Positions 7,543 through 15,151 of a DNA stretch of 58,841 nucleotides are shown piece by piece. The notes beneath the pieces are model-generated. The model was not told the DNA's origin. It ran no database searches and saw nothing but the letters and a program-made list of their open reading frames with translations. The DNA comes from Oscillospiraceae bacterium (GTDB lineage: Bacteria; Bacillota; Clostridia; Oscillospirales; Oscillospiraceae), in assembly GCA_015067495.1 (NCBI GenBank), contig SVMI01000011.1:1-58841 (forward strand), read 5' to 3'. A program made the translations under genes and the position numbers. Each line of letters starts with the position of its first letter. The first letter of the stretch is position 1.

Positions 7543-10500
7543 ATGAACATACTCAGAATTTCGTTTTTGCTTCGCTCTCCCTCAGTCTGCCGTGACTACA
7601 AGTCCGCGAACGACAAGGATCTGGTGGCGGAGCTGACCAATGCGCTGGAGGGGATTCTGTCACCTGCAAAGCCTGTCTGCAGCAGCAGAGGCAGTGTCCA
7701 GCATCATTTTTACGTAGCTACAGAAGCAGATCCCGAGCAGAACAAGGCGGCTGTCCGCAAAATGCTGGAAGCATTGATCCCGGATGAGACGCTCCGCAAG
7801 ATGATCGTTGTTTCCGTGACCGAGCCGGATGGCGATGAGATCGATAAGCTTCGTCAGAAGGTGGACACCAATGATAACACTGCCTTCTGGGCTGCCGTAC
7901 AGAGTGCAGCTCTGCCGGAAAAAAAGACGGAACCGCCCAAAACCAATGCCATGCCCCTGAGCAAGGCTGCGGAAAAGGCTGCCGACGCAGTCGACCCTGA
8001 TCAGCCTGCACCGCCTGAAGAGCCGGAAGCTGCGGCGGCAGAGGAAGAGCTGCCCCCGCTGTCGGAGCAGACCCAGAAGATCCAAAAGCTCAGAGATGCG
8101 CTGCTGTCCAAGGTGCGCGGTCAGCGTCATGCTGTGGATGCCGTGGTGGAGGGTATCTTTGAAAGCGAGATGTTCTCTGCCCTAAACCCGGATCGCAAGG
8201 GTCCTTTGGCGACCTTCCTGTTCACCGGCCCGTCCGGCGTGGGCAAGACCTTCCTTGCAAGCCTTGCCAGTAAGTGTCTGGACAGACCCATGCTGATCGT
8301 GGACATGAGCGAGTACTCCAGCAATCTTTCCAACGGCAGAATGAACGGCGAGCATGGTCAGGCTGCGGTGGTTACCGGCTTCGTCCGGCAAAATCCCCGG
8401 GGCATTATCGTCTTTGACGAGGTGGAGAAAGCCCACATCAACACCATCTACCAGTTCCTGCAGATTTTGGATGGCGCCAGAATGATGGATCACCAGATCA
8501 AGCGGGAGGTCTCATTCAAGGATACCATCATCATCCTGACCACCAATGCAGGCGCATCCCTTTATGAGGATGCAACTGTTTACGACCTCTCCTCCGTTCC
8601 CAGAAAGGTGATTCTGGACGCTTTGCGTAAGGACGTGAATCCCCAGACCCAAGAGCCCTTCTTCCCTGAGTGTATCACCACCCGTATGGCTAACGGCAGA
8701 GTGATCCTCTTTAACCATCTGGAACCTTATGCCCTTCTGCAGATCGTGCAGGATGAGCTGGCGCAGCAGGTTGCGCTGTTTGAGAAGTCTGCCGGCATCA
8801 AGGTCAAGTATGACCCGGTGTCGCTGGCTGCGCTGGTGCTGTACCATGGCGGCGGCACGTCCGATGCCCGCTCTCTGCGTGGTTTGGCGCGGAGCATTGT
8901 GGTGCGTGAGCTGCAGGAAGTATTGATGCAGCTGCTGGCATACGGTGCCGAGCGCGTGGATGCCCTGCAGGAGATCAACCTGACCATCGATACCCAGCAG
9001 AGCGAGGAGGTCGGCGGTCTGTTCTCCAGTCAGGAGCGGATGCAGGTGGCGGTGCTGGCAGAGAATTGCGCCGAGCATTTTGAGGCGCTGGAAGAGTCCT
9101 TGCAGACAGACTTTACCGTATTGACCGGTCTTGACGAGTGCAAGCGTCGGGTTCGCGGCGTAACGGATTACGTCCTGCTGGATCCGCTGTGCGGCAACCG
9201 AGAGAAGGACAACATCCCCAACGATGTGGAAGACCTTGACTCCGACGGCATGAAGATGTTCGAGTATCTGCGGGAGTATGCGCCTGAGATCCCGGTGTAC
9301 ATTCTGGATACCACCGGCAAGATCCGTTCCTTCGAGACCCTCCTCGCCCGGGGCGCAAGAGGCGTGATCCGCATGGACGGTACTGACAGCAACGAGATGA
9401 AGAAGACCGTGAAGGAGCTGGCGTTCAGCGCGCTGGTCAATAATGTGACCTTCTCTCTCGGTCGTTCCAGCAAATTCCTCAACTTCAACTGCGCACAGTA
9501 TATCATTGACGACAGCTGCGTGGTGGTTGCCTTTGAGCGTCTGCAGATCAAGAGCGTTCCCCAAGCAGGCGACGGCAAGACCATCGCCCAGAAGGGCGAA
9601 AACGGCAACCTGAAGTTTGCGGACGTGATCGGCTGCAAGGCAGCCAAGGAAGCGCTGGCAGACTATCGGGATATGCTGGAGAATCCCCGCAAGATGGCGA
9701 TGAAGGGCAAGAAGATGCCCAAGGGCGTCCTTCTCTACGGACCTCCCGGTACCGGCAAAACCATGCTTGCAAAGGCGATGGCAAACGAGTGCAACGCCAC
9801 CTTCATTCCCGTTTCCGCAGCCGGCTTCTTCGGACCGCTGGTGGGTGAAACGGAGCGCAACATTCATGATCTGTTCAAGAGAGCGCGCAAGTATGCGCCA
9901 TCCATCATCTTCATCGACGAGGTGGATGCCATCGGCAGAATGCGCACCGGCTCTGTGGGCAGCACCCACAATGAGGATGCGCTGACGGTATTCCTTTCTG
10001 AGATGGACGGCTTCATCACCGACGAAAAACGCCCGGTGTTTGTGCTGGCGGCGACCAACTACGAGCTGGAAGGGGAGAGCGGCAGAGTTCTCGATCCTGC
10101 CTTTGTCCGCCGCTTTGATCGGAAGATCCTCATCCCGCTGCCCGACACCGATGACCGCTACGCACTTCTGGAGAAGAGCCTGAAGCGCCACGGCATCCAC
10201 TTTGGCGCGGATCATGAGAAGATCCTTAAAAACATGGCGAAGCGTACCGGCGGCATGAACAATGCGGATCTGGAGATGGTCAACGCCAACTATGCGCGCA
10301 TCCTTGGCGATGGTGAGCCGGATGGCGTTGCCTACATGGATTCGCTGGACGCCTACCGCTTCGGTGAAGTGAACAAGATGGATCCTGCCCACCTGCGGCA
10401 GACTGCCTGCCACGAGGCAGGTCACGCACTGGTGTGCCGTCTGTGCGGTGTGACGCCGTCGTTTTTGACGGTGGTGTCCCGGGGCGGCTACGGCGGCTTT

Positions 10501-10884
10501 ATGGAGAGCGCCGGCGAGAACACCAAGGGCAGCTACACCTATCGGGAGCTGATGGATCGGGTCTGCCGTTGTCTGGCAGGTCGCGCGGCGGAGATCGAGG
10601 TGTACGGCGATGATTCCGGCACCAACACCGGTGCCAGCTCCGACATCCGTCAGGCACGCTACTTCATGAAGATCAGCCTGAACGACTATGCCATGGGCGA
10701 GAAGCTCTATGCCCGTTGGACGCAGGATGAGATCGAGCAGGAGATGAAGAACCAGTACGAGCGTACCTGCGGCATGATCCGGGAGCATCGCAAGGTGCTG
10801 GATGCCTTGACAGAGCGTCTGGTGCAGCACAAGAGCATGGATCAGACCCAGCTGGAGGAATTCTTCACCTCCATGGGTGTGTGA
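7543..10884 (+). CDS. Giant cytosolic ATPase-protease: Clp-type AAA+ / receiver-like / FtsH-type AAA+ / M41 metallopeptidase
   Basis: An 1113-residue protein with four recognisable parts. (1) After about 125 unassigned residues and a Pro/Ala/Glu-rich linker comes a ClpA/ClpB-like AAA+ module: Walker A GPSGVGKT (229-236), Walker B FDEVEK (DE 292-293). (2) About 500-620 resembles a response-regulator receiver, with YVLLDP (Asp547 at the phosphoacceptor position) and DGMKMFEYLRE, but no clear final Lys. (3) An FtsH-like AAA+ module: GPPGTGKT (733-740), IFIDEVDAIG (DE 792-793), arginine finger region FVRRFDRK. (4) An M41 zinc peptidase: HEAGH (957-961) and third ligand Asp1034 in TGASSDI. FtsH normally has two N-terminal membrane helices and a single AAA+ domain; here no membrane helix is seen. 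All active-site residues looked for are present, so ATP-dependent unfolding and proteolysis is inferred; substrates are unknown. AAGGAG lies 6 nt before the ATG. Confidence 0.88.
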   Translation: MNILRISFLLRSPSVCRDYKSANDKDLVAELTNALEGILSPAKPVCSSRGSVQHHFYVATEADPEQNKAAVRKMLEALIPDETLRKMIVVSVTEPDGDEIDKLRQKVDTNDNTAFWAAVQSAALPEKKTEPPKTNAMPLSKAAEKAADAVDPDQPAPPEEPEAAAAEEELPPLSEQTQKIQKLRDALLSKVRGQRHAVDAVVEGIFESEMFSALNPDRKGPLATFLFTGPSGVGKTFLASLASKCLDRPMLIVDMSEYSSNLSNGRMNGEHGQAAVVTGFVRQNPRGIIVFDEVEKAHINTIYQFLQILDGARMMDHQIKREVSFKDTIIILTTNAGASLYEDATVYDLSSVPRKVILDALRKDVNPQTQEPFFPECITTRMANGRVILFNHLEPYALLQIVQDELAQQVALFEKSAGIKVKYDPVSLAALVLYHGGGTSDARSLRGLARSIVVRELQEVLMQLLAYGAERVDALQEINLTIDTQQSEEVGGLFSSQERMQVAVLAENCAEHFEALEESLQTDFTVLTGLDECKRRVRGVTDYVLLDPLCGNREKDNIPNDVEDLDSDGMKMFEYLREYAPEIPVYILDTTGKIRSFETLLARGARGVIRMDGTDSNEMKKTVKELAFSALVNNVTFSLGRSSKFLNFNCAQYIIDDSCVVVAFERLQIKSVPQAGDGKTIAQKGENGNLKFADVIGCKAAKEALADYRDMLENPRKMAMKGKKMPKGVLLYGPPGTGKTMLAKAMANECNATFIPVSAAGFFGPLVGETERNIHDLFKRARKYAPSIIFIDEVDAIGRMRTGSVGSTHNEDALTVFLSEMDGFITDEKRPVFVLAATNYELEGESGRVLDPAFVRRFDRKILIPLPDTDDRYALLEKSLKRHGIHFGADHEKILKNMAKRTGGMNNADLEMVNANYARILGDGEPDGVAYMDSLDAYRFGEVNKMDPAHLRQTACHEAGHALVCRLCGVTPSFLTVVSRGGYGGFMESAGENTKGSYTYRELMDRVCRCLAGRAAEIEVYGDDSGTNTGASSDIRQARYFMKISLNDYAMGEKLYARWTQDEIEQEMKNQYERTCGMIREHRKVLDALTERLVQHKSMDQTQLEEFFTSMGV

Positions 10885-10897
10885 GAACAATAAATGA

Positions 10898-10923
10898 CCG
10901 GCGAAGTGGGATCACTTCGCCGG
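10898..10923 (+). terminator. Terminator of the ATPase-protease gene
   Basis: Eleven-bp perfect stem CCGGCGAAGTG, 4-nt loop GGAT, then CTTTTTG. Confidence 0.88.
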
Positions 10924-10954
10924 CTTTTTGTTACATAAGCTGAAATAAGAAAAT

Positions 10955-10983
10955 AACAGCGCAGTGATGATCACTGCGCTGTT
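10955..10983 (-). terminator. Terminator of the SHOCT-domain gene
   Basis: Thirteen-bp perfect stem AACAGCGCAGTGA with 3-nt loop, followed by a T-rich stretch on the minus strand. The stem sequence is nearly the same as the hairpin at 11985-12010. Confidence 0.8.
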
Positions 10984-10996
10984 GCTTGTGCATTTT

Positions 10997-11608
10997 TTAG
11001 ATTCCCAAAAGTTGATTCTTTTTGGCATCGAATTCTTCTTGAGAGATCACACCCAGATCGAGAAGCTCCTTGAATTTTTTCAGCTCCTCTGCAGGAGATA
11101 ATTGTTGAACAACTCCACCGACAGGAGCATTTTTAATATCCTCGATTTGCTTACGAATATATGCAACAATGATTTCCGCTTCTTCATTTCTCTCTTTTCC
11201 GCTAAACTGAATTGCATTTTCGCCGCCGTACTGGCTGCCGGAAGTGCTTACGCCACCTGCAGCCGTCTCTACTTGAATATATCCGTCAGCGATTGACGAG
11301 GGCTTATATTGTACTCCGATAGCATCCTTATAGTAAATGGTTTTTTCGCCTTGAGTCATAGAGGTACCAAAAACAAGACCTGTAACAACCGTGGAAGTGG
11401 ACTGAGTGGAAGTAAATACAACCTTATTCTCGTAGACGTCAAGAATTTTACCGGAATTATTGACCATGCAATATTTAACACCCTCGGGGCGCATTTTGAT
11501 CCGTTCTTCCATAGGCGCATTTGCCATTTCCTTGTTTTTTTCCTCTTGTTCTTTAAGGCTGTCGGTGTAATTCTTTACTGCAGATTTCGCCTTGTCAAAA
11601 ATGCTCAT
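10997..11608 (-). CDS. SHOCT-domain protein with a PH-like middle domain
   Basis: A 203-residue soluble protein. The N-terminus (residues 1-35) is charged and helical. A beta-rich middle part (about 45-120, with IYYKDAIGVQYKPSS) resembles bacterial PH-like domains, and the C-terminus ends in a SHOCT helix pair (SPAEELKKFKELLDLGVISQEEFDAKK). SHOCT domains are short oligomerisation modules. Function is unknown. An AGAGG ribosome binding site lies before the ATG. It is divergent from a small XRE regulator with two palindromic operators in between, so repression by that regulator is likely. Confidence 0.75.
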   Translation of the reverse strand: MSIFDKAKSAVKNYTDSLKEQEEKNKEMANAPMEERIKMRPEGVKYCMVNNSGKILDVYENKVVFTSTQSTSTVVTGLVFGTSMTQGEKTIYYKDAIGVQYKPSSIADGYIQVETAAGGVSTSGSQYGGENAIQFSGKERNEEAEIIVAYIRKQIEDIKNAPVGGVVQQLSPAEELKKFKELLDLGVISQEEFDAKKNQLLGI

Positions 11609-11645
11609 TCGAATACCTCTTTCTTCACGTTTATAAATTAATTAT

Positions 11646-11687
11646 TGTAACATAATGTTACATAAAGTAGTGTAACACAATGTTACA
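11646..11687. promoter_or_regulatory. Tandem palindromic operators between SHOCT and XRE genes
   Basis: TGTAACATAATGTTACA (11646-11662) is a perfect 17-bp palindrome around a central A. TGTAACACAATGTTACA (11671-11687) is the same site with one mismatch. The centres are 25 bp apart. Likely binding sites of the adjacent XRE protein. Confidence 0.75.
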
Positions 11688-11708
11688 ATAAATGCAAGGG
11701 GTGATTTG

Positions 11709-11912
11709 ATGATTGGACTCAAAAAAATCCGCAAGCAGCGGAATTTGAATCAGCAGAAGGTCGCGATGGACCTGAATATTTCCAGAGAGGCACTGTCCTA
11801 TTACGAAAACGGCAAGCGTGAGCCGTCCCTTGCGCTGCTGGTTGCTATGTCCCGGTACTTTAATGTATCCATCAATTATCTGATCACCGGCGAAGAATTT
11901 CAAAAAAGATGA
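11709..11912 (+). CDS. Small XRE-family (Cro/CI) transcriptional regulator
   Basis: A 67-residue protein that is essentially one helix-turn-helix domain: LKKIRKQRNLNQQKVAMDL, then NISREALSYYENGKREPSLALL, matching the five-helix Cro/CI fold. AAGGGG precedes ATG 11709. The gene is divergent from the SHOCT-domain gene and the shared intergenic region holds two matching palindromes, so it probably represses itself and its neighbour. A weak hairpin (8-bp arms at 11909-11916 and 11935-11942, then TTTATTT) overlaps the stop codon and may end transcription. Confidence 0.85.
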   Translation: MIGLKKIRKQRNLNQQKVAMDLNISREALSYYENGKREPSLALLVAMSRYFNVSINYLITGEEFQKR

Positions 11913-11984
11913 ACCTGCTTTTGTGAAAAAAGTGAGGTTCATTTTATTTGCACAGTAGCATACTCCCCGCGAGAAGAAAAAGAA

Positions 11985-12010
11985 GCAGCGCAGTGATCTC
12001 ACTGCGCTGC
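11985..12010. terminator. Bidirectional terminator between XRE and TIR-TM2 genes
   Basis: Twelve-bp perfect stem GCAGCGCAGTGA with a 2-nt loop, flanked by A-rich sequence on the left and GTTTTGTTT on the right. Confidence 0.8.
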
Positions 12011-12017
12011 GTTTTGT

Positions 12018-12848
12018 TTACTTCAGGCGGCATTTATACCGCGTTTCGAAGCTTGCTTTGCTGCGGAACAGCAGAACGATCGCATCGAAAAAGGAAAGGA
12101 AGGTGGGGATGTAGGTCCAGAAAAAGACCAGATACAGAATGCCCAAAACCTTTTTGCCCAAATAGAATTTGTGTGCGCCGAAGCTGCCAAGGAAAAAGGC
12201 AAGCAGAACAGCCATCGCTTTGCTTTTTTCAGGCACCGGGTTTATGGGATTGGGTGCGGGATTTCTTTGCCAGCTGCTTTGGGTGGCGGTGTTCTGATTG
12301 CCGCCCGTTCCCCAAGGGTTTGTATATTGTTGGGTCTGGAAAGGCTGCTGCGTCTGATAGGATTGCCGGGGATTGGGATTTGTCTGCTGCCCGATGAAGG
12401 GTTCTGTAGTCTGCTGCGCAGTCCCCGGAATGTTCTTGCAGGAATTGAAGAAAGGCTCTTTGGGAAGCGAGTCACAGAAGCTTTGCATATTGGGGAAACG
12501 CTTGCAGAAAATTGCCTGATAAGTACCCAACTGCATTTCCATACCCGGAGACAGCGTTACATCCTCCAGAAAAATCGAGAGGATCTCCTTCTTGCGGGAG
12601 ATGGCAAAGTTCAGCTCGCGCTTGCAGTTTTGGGATTGCAGATAGGCATTGCTGATAAACAGCACGAATTTCTCGCAGCTCATGACTTTTTCTGCCACAA
12701 ATTCCGGCCACTCACTGCCGGCTTCGATGCCCCGGTCATACCAAAGGGAGACACCCTGCGCCTGCAGCGCGCTGATGGCAGGAAGGACAAAGTCCTGATT
12801 AAGGTGTGCATAGCTGATAAAAACGTAAGGATATGCGTTTGTACCCAT
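12018..12848 (-). CDS. TIR-domain / TM2-domain fusion protein
   Basis: A 276-residue protein. Residues about 5-125 form a TIR domain: YVFISYAH start, LWYDRGIEAG (BB-loop region), KFVLFISNAYLQS, and CKRELNFAI with a Glu at the position used for NAD cleavage in active TIR enzymes. A Gln/Asn/Pro-rich linker follows, then a TM2 domain with GSFGAHKFYLGK and two membrane helices at the C-terminus. TIR domains act as NADases or signalling adaptors; TM2 anchors to the membrane. ATG 12848 is chosen because GGAG sits 8 nt upstream; longer in-frame starts lack a ribosome binding site. Role is unknown; defence against phage is one possibility. Confidence 0.85.
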   Translation of the reverse strand: MGTNAYPYVFISYAHLNQDFVLPAISALQAQGVSLWYDRGIEAGSEWPEFVAEKVMSCEKFVLFISNAYLQSQNCKRELNFAISRKKEILSIFLEDVTLSPGMEMQLGTYQAIFCKRFPNMQSFCDSLPKEPFFNSCKNIPGTAQQTTEPFIGQQTNPNPRQSYQTQQPFQTQQYTNPWGTGGNQNTATQSSWQRNPAPNPINPVPEKSKAMAVLLAFFLGSFGAHKFYLGKKVLGILYLVFFWTYIPTFLSFFDAIVLLFRSKASFETRYKCRLK

Positions 12849-12881
12849 AAGTGCTTCTCCAATTCTCTTCATTCTCATATC

Positions 12882-12910
12882 ATCATAACACACCAAACAG
12901 AAAAAAACAA
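12882..12910 (-). promoter_or_regulatory. Promoter of the TIR-TM2 gene
   Basis: Read on the minus strand: TTGTTT (12910-12905), 17-bp spacer, TATGAT (12887-12882) with TGT extension. Confidence 0.6.
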
Positions 12911-12954
12911 TGGTATCTCTGGAAAAAACCTGACAAATCGACAAAATAGCAAAA

Positions 12955-12974
12955 GCGAGGGGATGTCCCCTCGC
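12955..12974 (-). terminator. Terminator of gpsA
   Basis: Nine-bp perfect stem GCGAGGGGA with 2-nt loop; TTTTGC follows on the minus strand. Confidence 0.75.
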
Positions 12975-12979
12975 CTTTA

Positions 12980-14026
12980 TCATTTTTCAAACGTGAACTT
13001 CTCCCAAGGGATGTCCACGGGTGCTTTCTTTGTGATGATCTCATCAATGTGCATCAGCAGAGGGAAGTCGTCGAGGTTTACAAGACCTCTTTCAGCCTTT
13101 GCCCTTACTGCTTTTGCGACACGTTCCGCAACCACGAGAGATTCCAAAGTCACGCCCTGCAGCTCTGCCTTGGCTTCGTCGATGTTCAGACCGCGACCCA
13201 GCAAAATGCCCACAAGTCTTGTCCTGCCGCCGTAGACGGTCACATACAGATCGCCCGCGCCCACCACCAGATTATCGAGGGCATCTGCCCCCTGCAGCCT
13301 CAGAAGCTTGGACATTTCCCGCACAGACTGACCGAAAACCGCCGCCTGCGAATTGAAATGCAGCTCGCTGTCGATGCCAAATTCCTTTTGATTCAACCCG
13401 ATGGTCAGTGCGATGCCGAGGGCGTAGCCGTTTTTCAGTGCCACAGCACTTTCTACACCCACAATATCGGTGGACAGGCTAATGTGGTAGTAGCTTGTCG
13501 CCATGGCGGCTTTGATCATGCGCAGAATGGACAGATCCCTGCCGCAGAAGGAGACCTCGGTCTGGTCGTGAGCCACCAGCTCATAGCTGGTGCAGGGGCC
13601 GCCGATGGCATTGAGCGGAATGCTTTTACCCAGTTCATCCAGTTTTTTCTGCCAGATGTCCAGATAAGTCAAAAGCTCGCCGTCGGGGGTGTTCATCAGA
13701 CCCTTTGTGACGGAGATCACAGGAACATGATCGTGCAGCTTGGGCAGGATCTCATCCCGGAACCATTCCACACCGAAGCTGCTGACGCCGCAGATGATGA
13801 AGTCTGCGCCCTCGATCGCATCTTCCAGCTGCTCAATCTGATAATAGAGAATGCCTGCCGGAAAATCCCTGACAAATTTAGGGTGGCGGTCTGTTTTACG
13901 GCAAGTGTCGATGATCTCTCTGTCCAAAGGTGTGCCCACCAGACGCACCTCGTTGCCGTTTTCCCGGGCGGGGAAGGCAAGGGCAGAGCCCATCATGCCC
14001 GATCCGATGATCGTAATTGTTTTCAT
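12980..14026 (-). CDS. gpsA: NAD(P)-dependent glycerol-3-phosphate dehydrogenase
   Basis: A 348-residue protein with an N-terminal Rossmann fold (TIIGSGMMGSALAFPAREN), the motif VISVTKGL, IGGPCTSYELV, the catalytic Lys in VALKNGYALGIA, and GAGDLYVT near the C-terminus. It interconverts dihydroxyacetone phosphate and sn-glycerol-3-phosphate for phospholipid synthesis. Some positions differ from classic GpsA (GSGMMG in place of GAGSWG; SGP replaced by GGP), so a paralogue with another substrate is possible. AAGGAG lies 7 nt before ATG 14026. It follows the TauE/SafE gene by 41 nt on the same strand and may share its promoter. Confidence 0.82.
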   Translation of the reverse strand: MKTITIIGSGMMGSALAFPARENGNEVRLVGTPLDREIIDTCRKTDRHPKFVRDFPAGILYYQIEQLEDAIEGADFIICGVSSFGVEWFRDEILPKLHDHVPVISVTKGLMNTPDGELLTYLDIWQKKLDELGKSIPLNAIGGPCTSYELVAHDQTEVSFCGRDLSILRMIKAAMATSYYHISLSTDIVGVESAVALKNGYALGIALTIGLNQKEFGIDSELHFNSQAAVFGQSVREMSKLLRLQGADALDNLVVGAGDLYVTVYGGRTRLVGILLGRGLNIDEAKAELQGVTLESLVVAERVAKAVRAKAERGLVNLDDFPLLMHIDEIITKKAPVDIPWEKFTFEK

Positions 14027-14067
14027 GTAAAAGCTCCTTTGCAATTTCTGCTGTGTAAGATTTGCTT

Positions 14068-14865
14068 TCAGGTAAACGCAGGATTGTTCAAAACAATATA
14101 CTCAAACCCCAATATAATAATACCCAACAATACCAGCACAACGCCAACCGCTCTGTTCAAGGTTTCGGGCTTTGCTTTGTTTGCAAACACAGCCGCAATC
14201 CGCGCCCAAATAAAGGTAAACAGAATGCACAGCACCATGATCAGAAGATTGGGGCTGTCACCAAAGGAAAAGTGGGAAATTGAGCCGGTTAGCGCAGTAA
14301 AGGTCATAATAAATACGCTGGTGCCTACGGCGGTCTTCAGCTCATATCCCAGCACGGACGTGAGAATGAGGAGCATCATCATTCCTCCGCCTGCGCCTAC
14401 AAAGCCGCAGATGAAGCCGATAAAAATGCCGCAAAGAATGGAGCCGATGATTTTGCGCTTTTTGCTGACGGCTTCCATTTCCTGCTTGGTGGTCATAACC
14501 GGCTTTGCAATAAACTTAATGCCCAAAACAAGCGTCATAAAGGTGCTGAAGCTGCCCATGGTTTGTGCCGGGACAATGCTGGAAACATAGCTTCCCACAA
14601 CGGTGAACAGCAAGACCATTGCCATCATAAGCAAGCCGTTTTTGATGTCCAGATTTTTGTTTTTTCCATAGGTAAAGGCTGAAACTGCACTTGCCAGCAC
14701 ATCGGATGCAAGGGCAATACCCACCGCGGTGTAGGGTTCTATTCCGAGGAAAGTGATCAGCATAGGGCTTATAACAGCGGCTGCGCTCATACCCGCGAAA
14801 CCCGTTCCCAGTCCTGCGCCCATACCGGCAAAGAAAGTGACGAGCAAAACGATCCAAATGTTCAA
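14068..14865 (-). CDS. TauE/SafE (TSUP) family membrane transporter
   Basis: A 265-residue multi-pass membrane protein with about eight hydrophobic segments. The two family repeats are visible as GAGLGTGFAGMSAAAVISPML in the N-terminal half and GFVGAGGGMMMLLIL in the second half. TSUP proteins move sulfonates, sulfite or other organic anions across the plasma membrane; the substrate here is unknown. The start is taken as TTG 14865 because CGAGGTGAT lies just upstream and the promoter -10 at 14885-14890 excludes the longer frame. First gene of a probable two-gene unit with gpsA. Confidence 0.85.
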   Translation of the reverse strand: MNIWIVLLVTFFAGMGAGLGTGFAGMSAAAVISPMLITFLGIEPYTAVGIALASDVLASAVSAFTYGKNKNLDIKNGLLMMAMVLLFTVVGSYVSSIVPAQTMGSFSTFMTLVLGIKFIAKPVMTTKQEMEAVSKKRKIIGSILCGIFIGFICGFVGAGGGMMMLLILTSVLGYELKTAVGTSVFIMTFTALTGSISHFSFGDSPNLLIMVLCILFTFIWARIAAVFANKAKPETLNRAVGVVLVLLGIIILGFEYIVLNNPAFT

Positions 14866-14884
14866 AATAATCACCTCGAAAAGT

Positions 14885-14913
14885 ATTATAGCAGAGGCGC
14901 ATGAAAAAGTAAA
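14885..14913 (-). promoter_or_regulatory. Promoter of the TSUP gene
   Basis: Minus strand: TTTACT (14913-14908), 17-bp spacer ending in TGC, TATAAT (14890-14885). It abuts the decayed spoVT leader copy. Confidence 0.75.
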
Positions 14914-15073
14914 TCGCGTAGTATAATCTTCTCCCATTTACAGATACTAACAGCGTAATTTGTAAAATTATCGTAGGGGACGGGTTTCCCGTCCCGCGGG
15001 CGGGGAGACCCCGCCACTACGGGAAAAGGAGAAAGATATATGAAAGCAACCGGCATTGTCAGAAGAGTGGATG
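14911..15073 (+). pseudogene. Decayed copy of the spoVT leader and first 11 codons
   Basis: Two blocks match the spoVT upstream region at 18405-18515. The left block (14911-14968) carries the TATAAT and the TTTACAGATACTAACAGCGT segment. The right block (15025-15073) carries AAGGAGA, ATATATG and codons for MKATGIVRRVD. The copy then diverges and the DNA-binding domain is lost. About 57 bp between the blocks is a foreign palindrome. It cannot make a functional regulator. Confidence 0.75.
14972..15021. repeat. GC-rich palindromic repeat inserted in the spoVT leader copy
   Basis: Ends are CGTAG and CTACG. Each half is itself a palindrome (GACGGGTTTCCCGTC and GGCGGGGAGACCCCGCC). The halves resemble each other in inverse orientation. 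Similar in style to the element at 36355-36425. Confidence 0.65.
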
Positions 15074-15104
15074 CTGGTGTCATTATAACACCAAGAGTAT
15101 ACAT

Positions 15105-15139
15105 AGCAAAAGCGAGGTGGAATTCACCTCGCTTTTGCT
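15105..15139 (-). terminator. Terminator of the GH3 gene
   Basis: Fifteen-bp perfect stem AGCAAAAGCGAGGTG with 5-nt loop; the arm supplies TTTT. Confidence 0.8.
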
Positions 15140-15151
15140 GCGTATGGAATA

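Noticed and set aside
8512..10890. A 792-codon open frame antisense to the ATPase-protease gene
   Set aside because: It mirrors the biased codons of a gene with clear catalytic motifs; it has no ribosome binding site and no recognisable domain.
13049..14590. A 513-codon plus-strand frame crossing gpsA and part of the TSUP gene
   Set aside because: It spans two well-supported genes on the other strand and has no domain.
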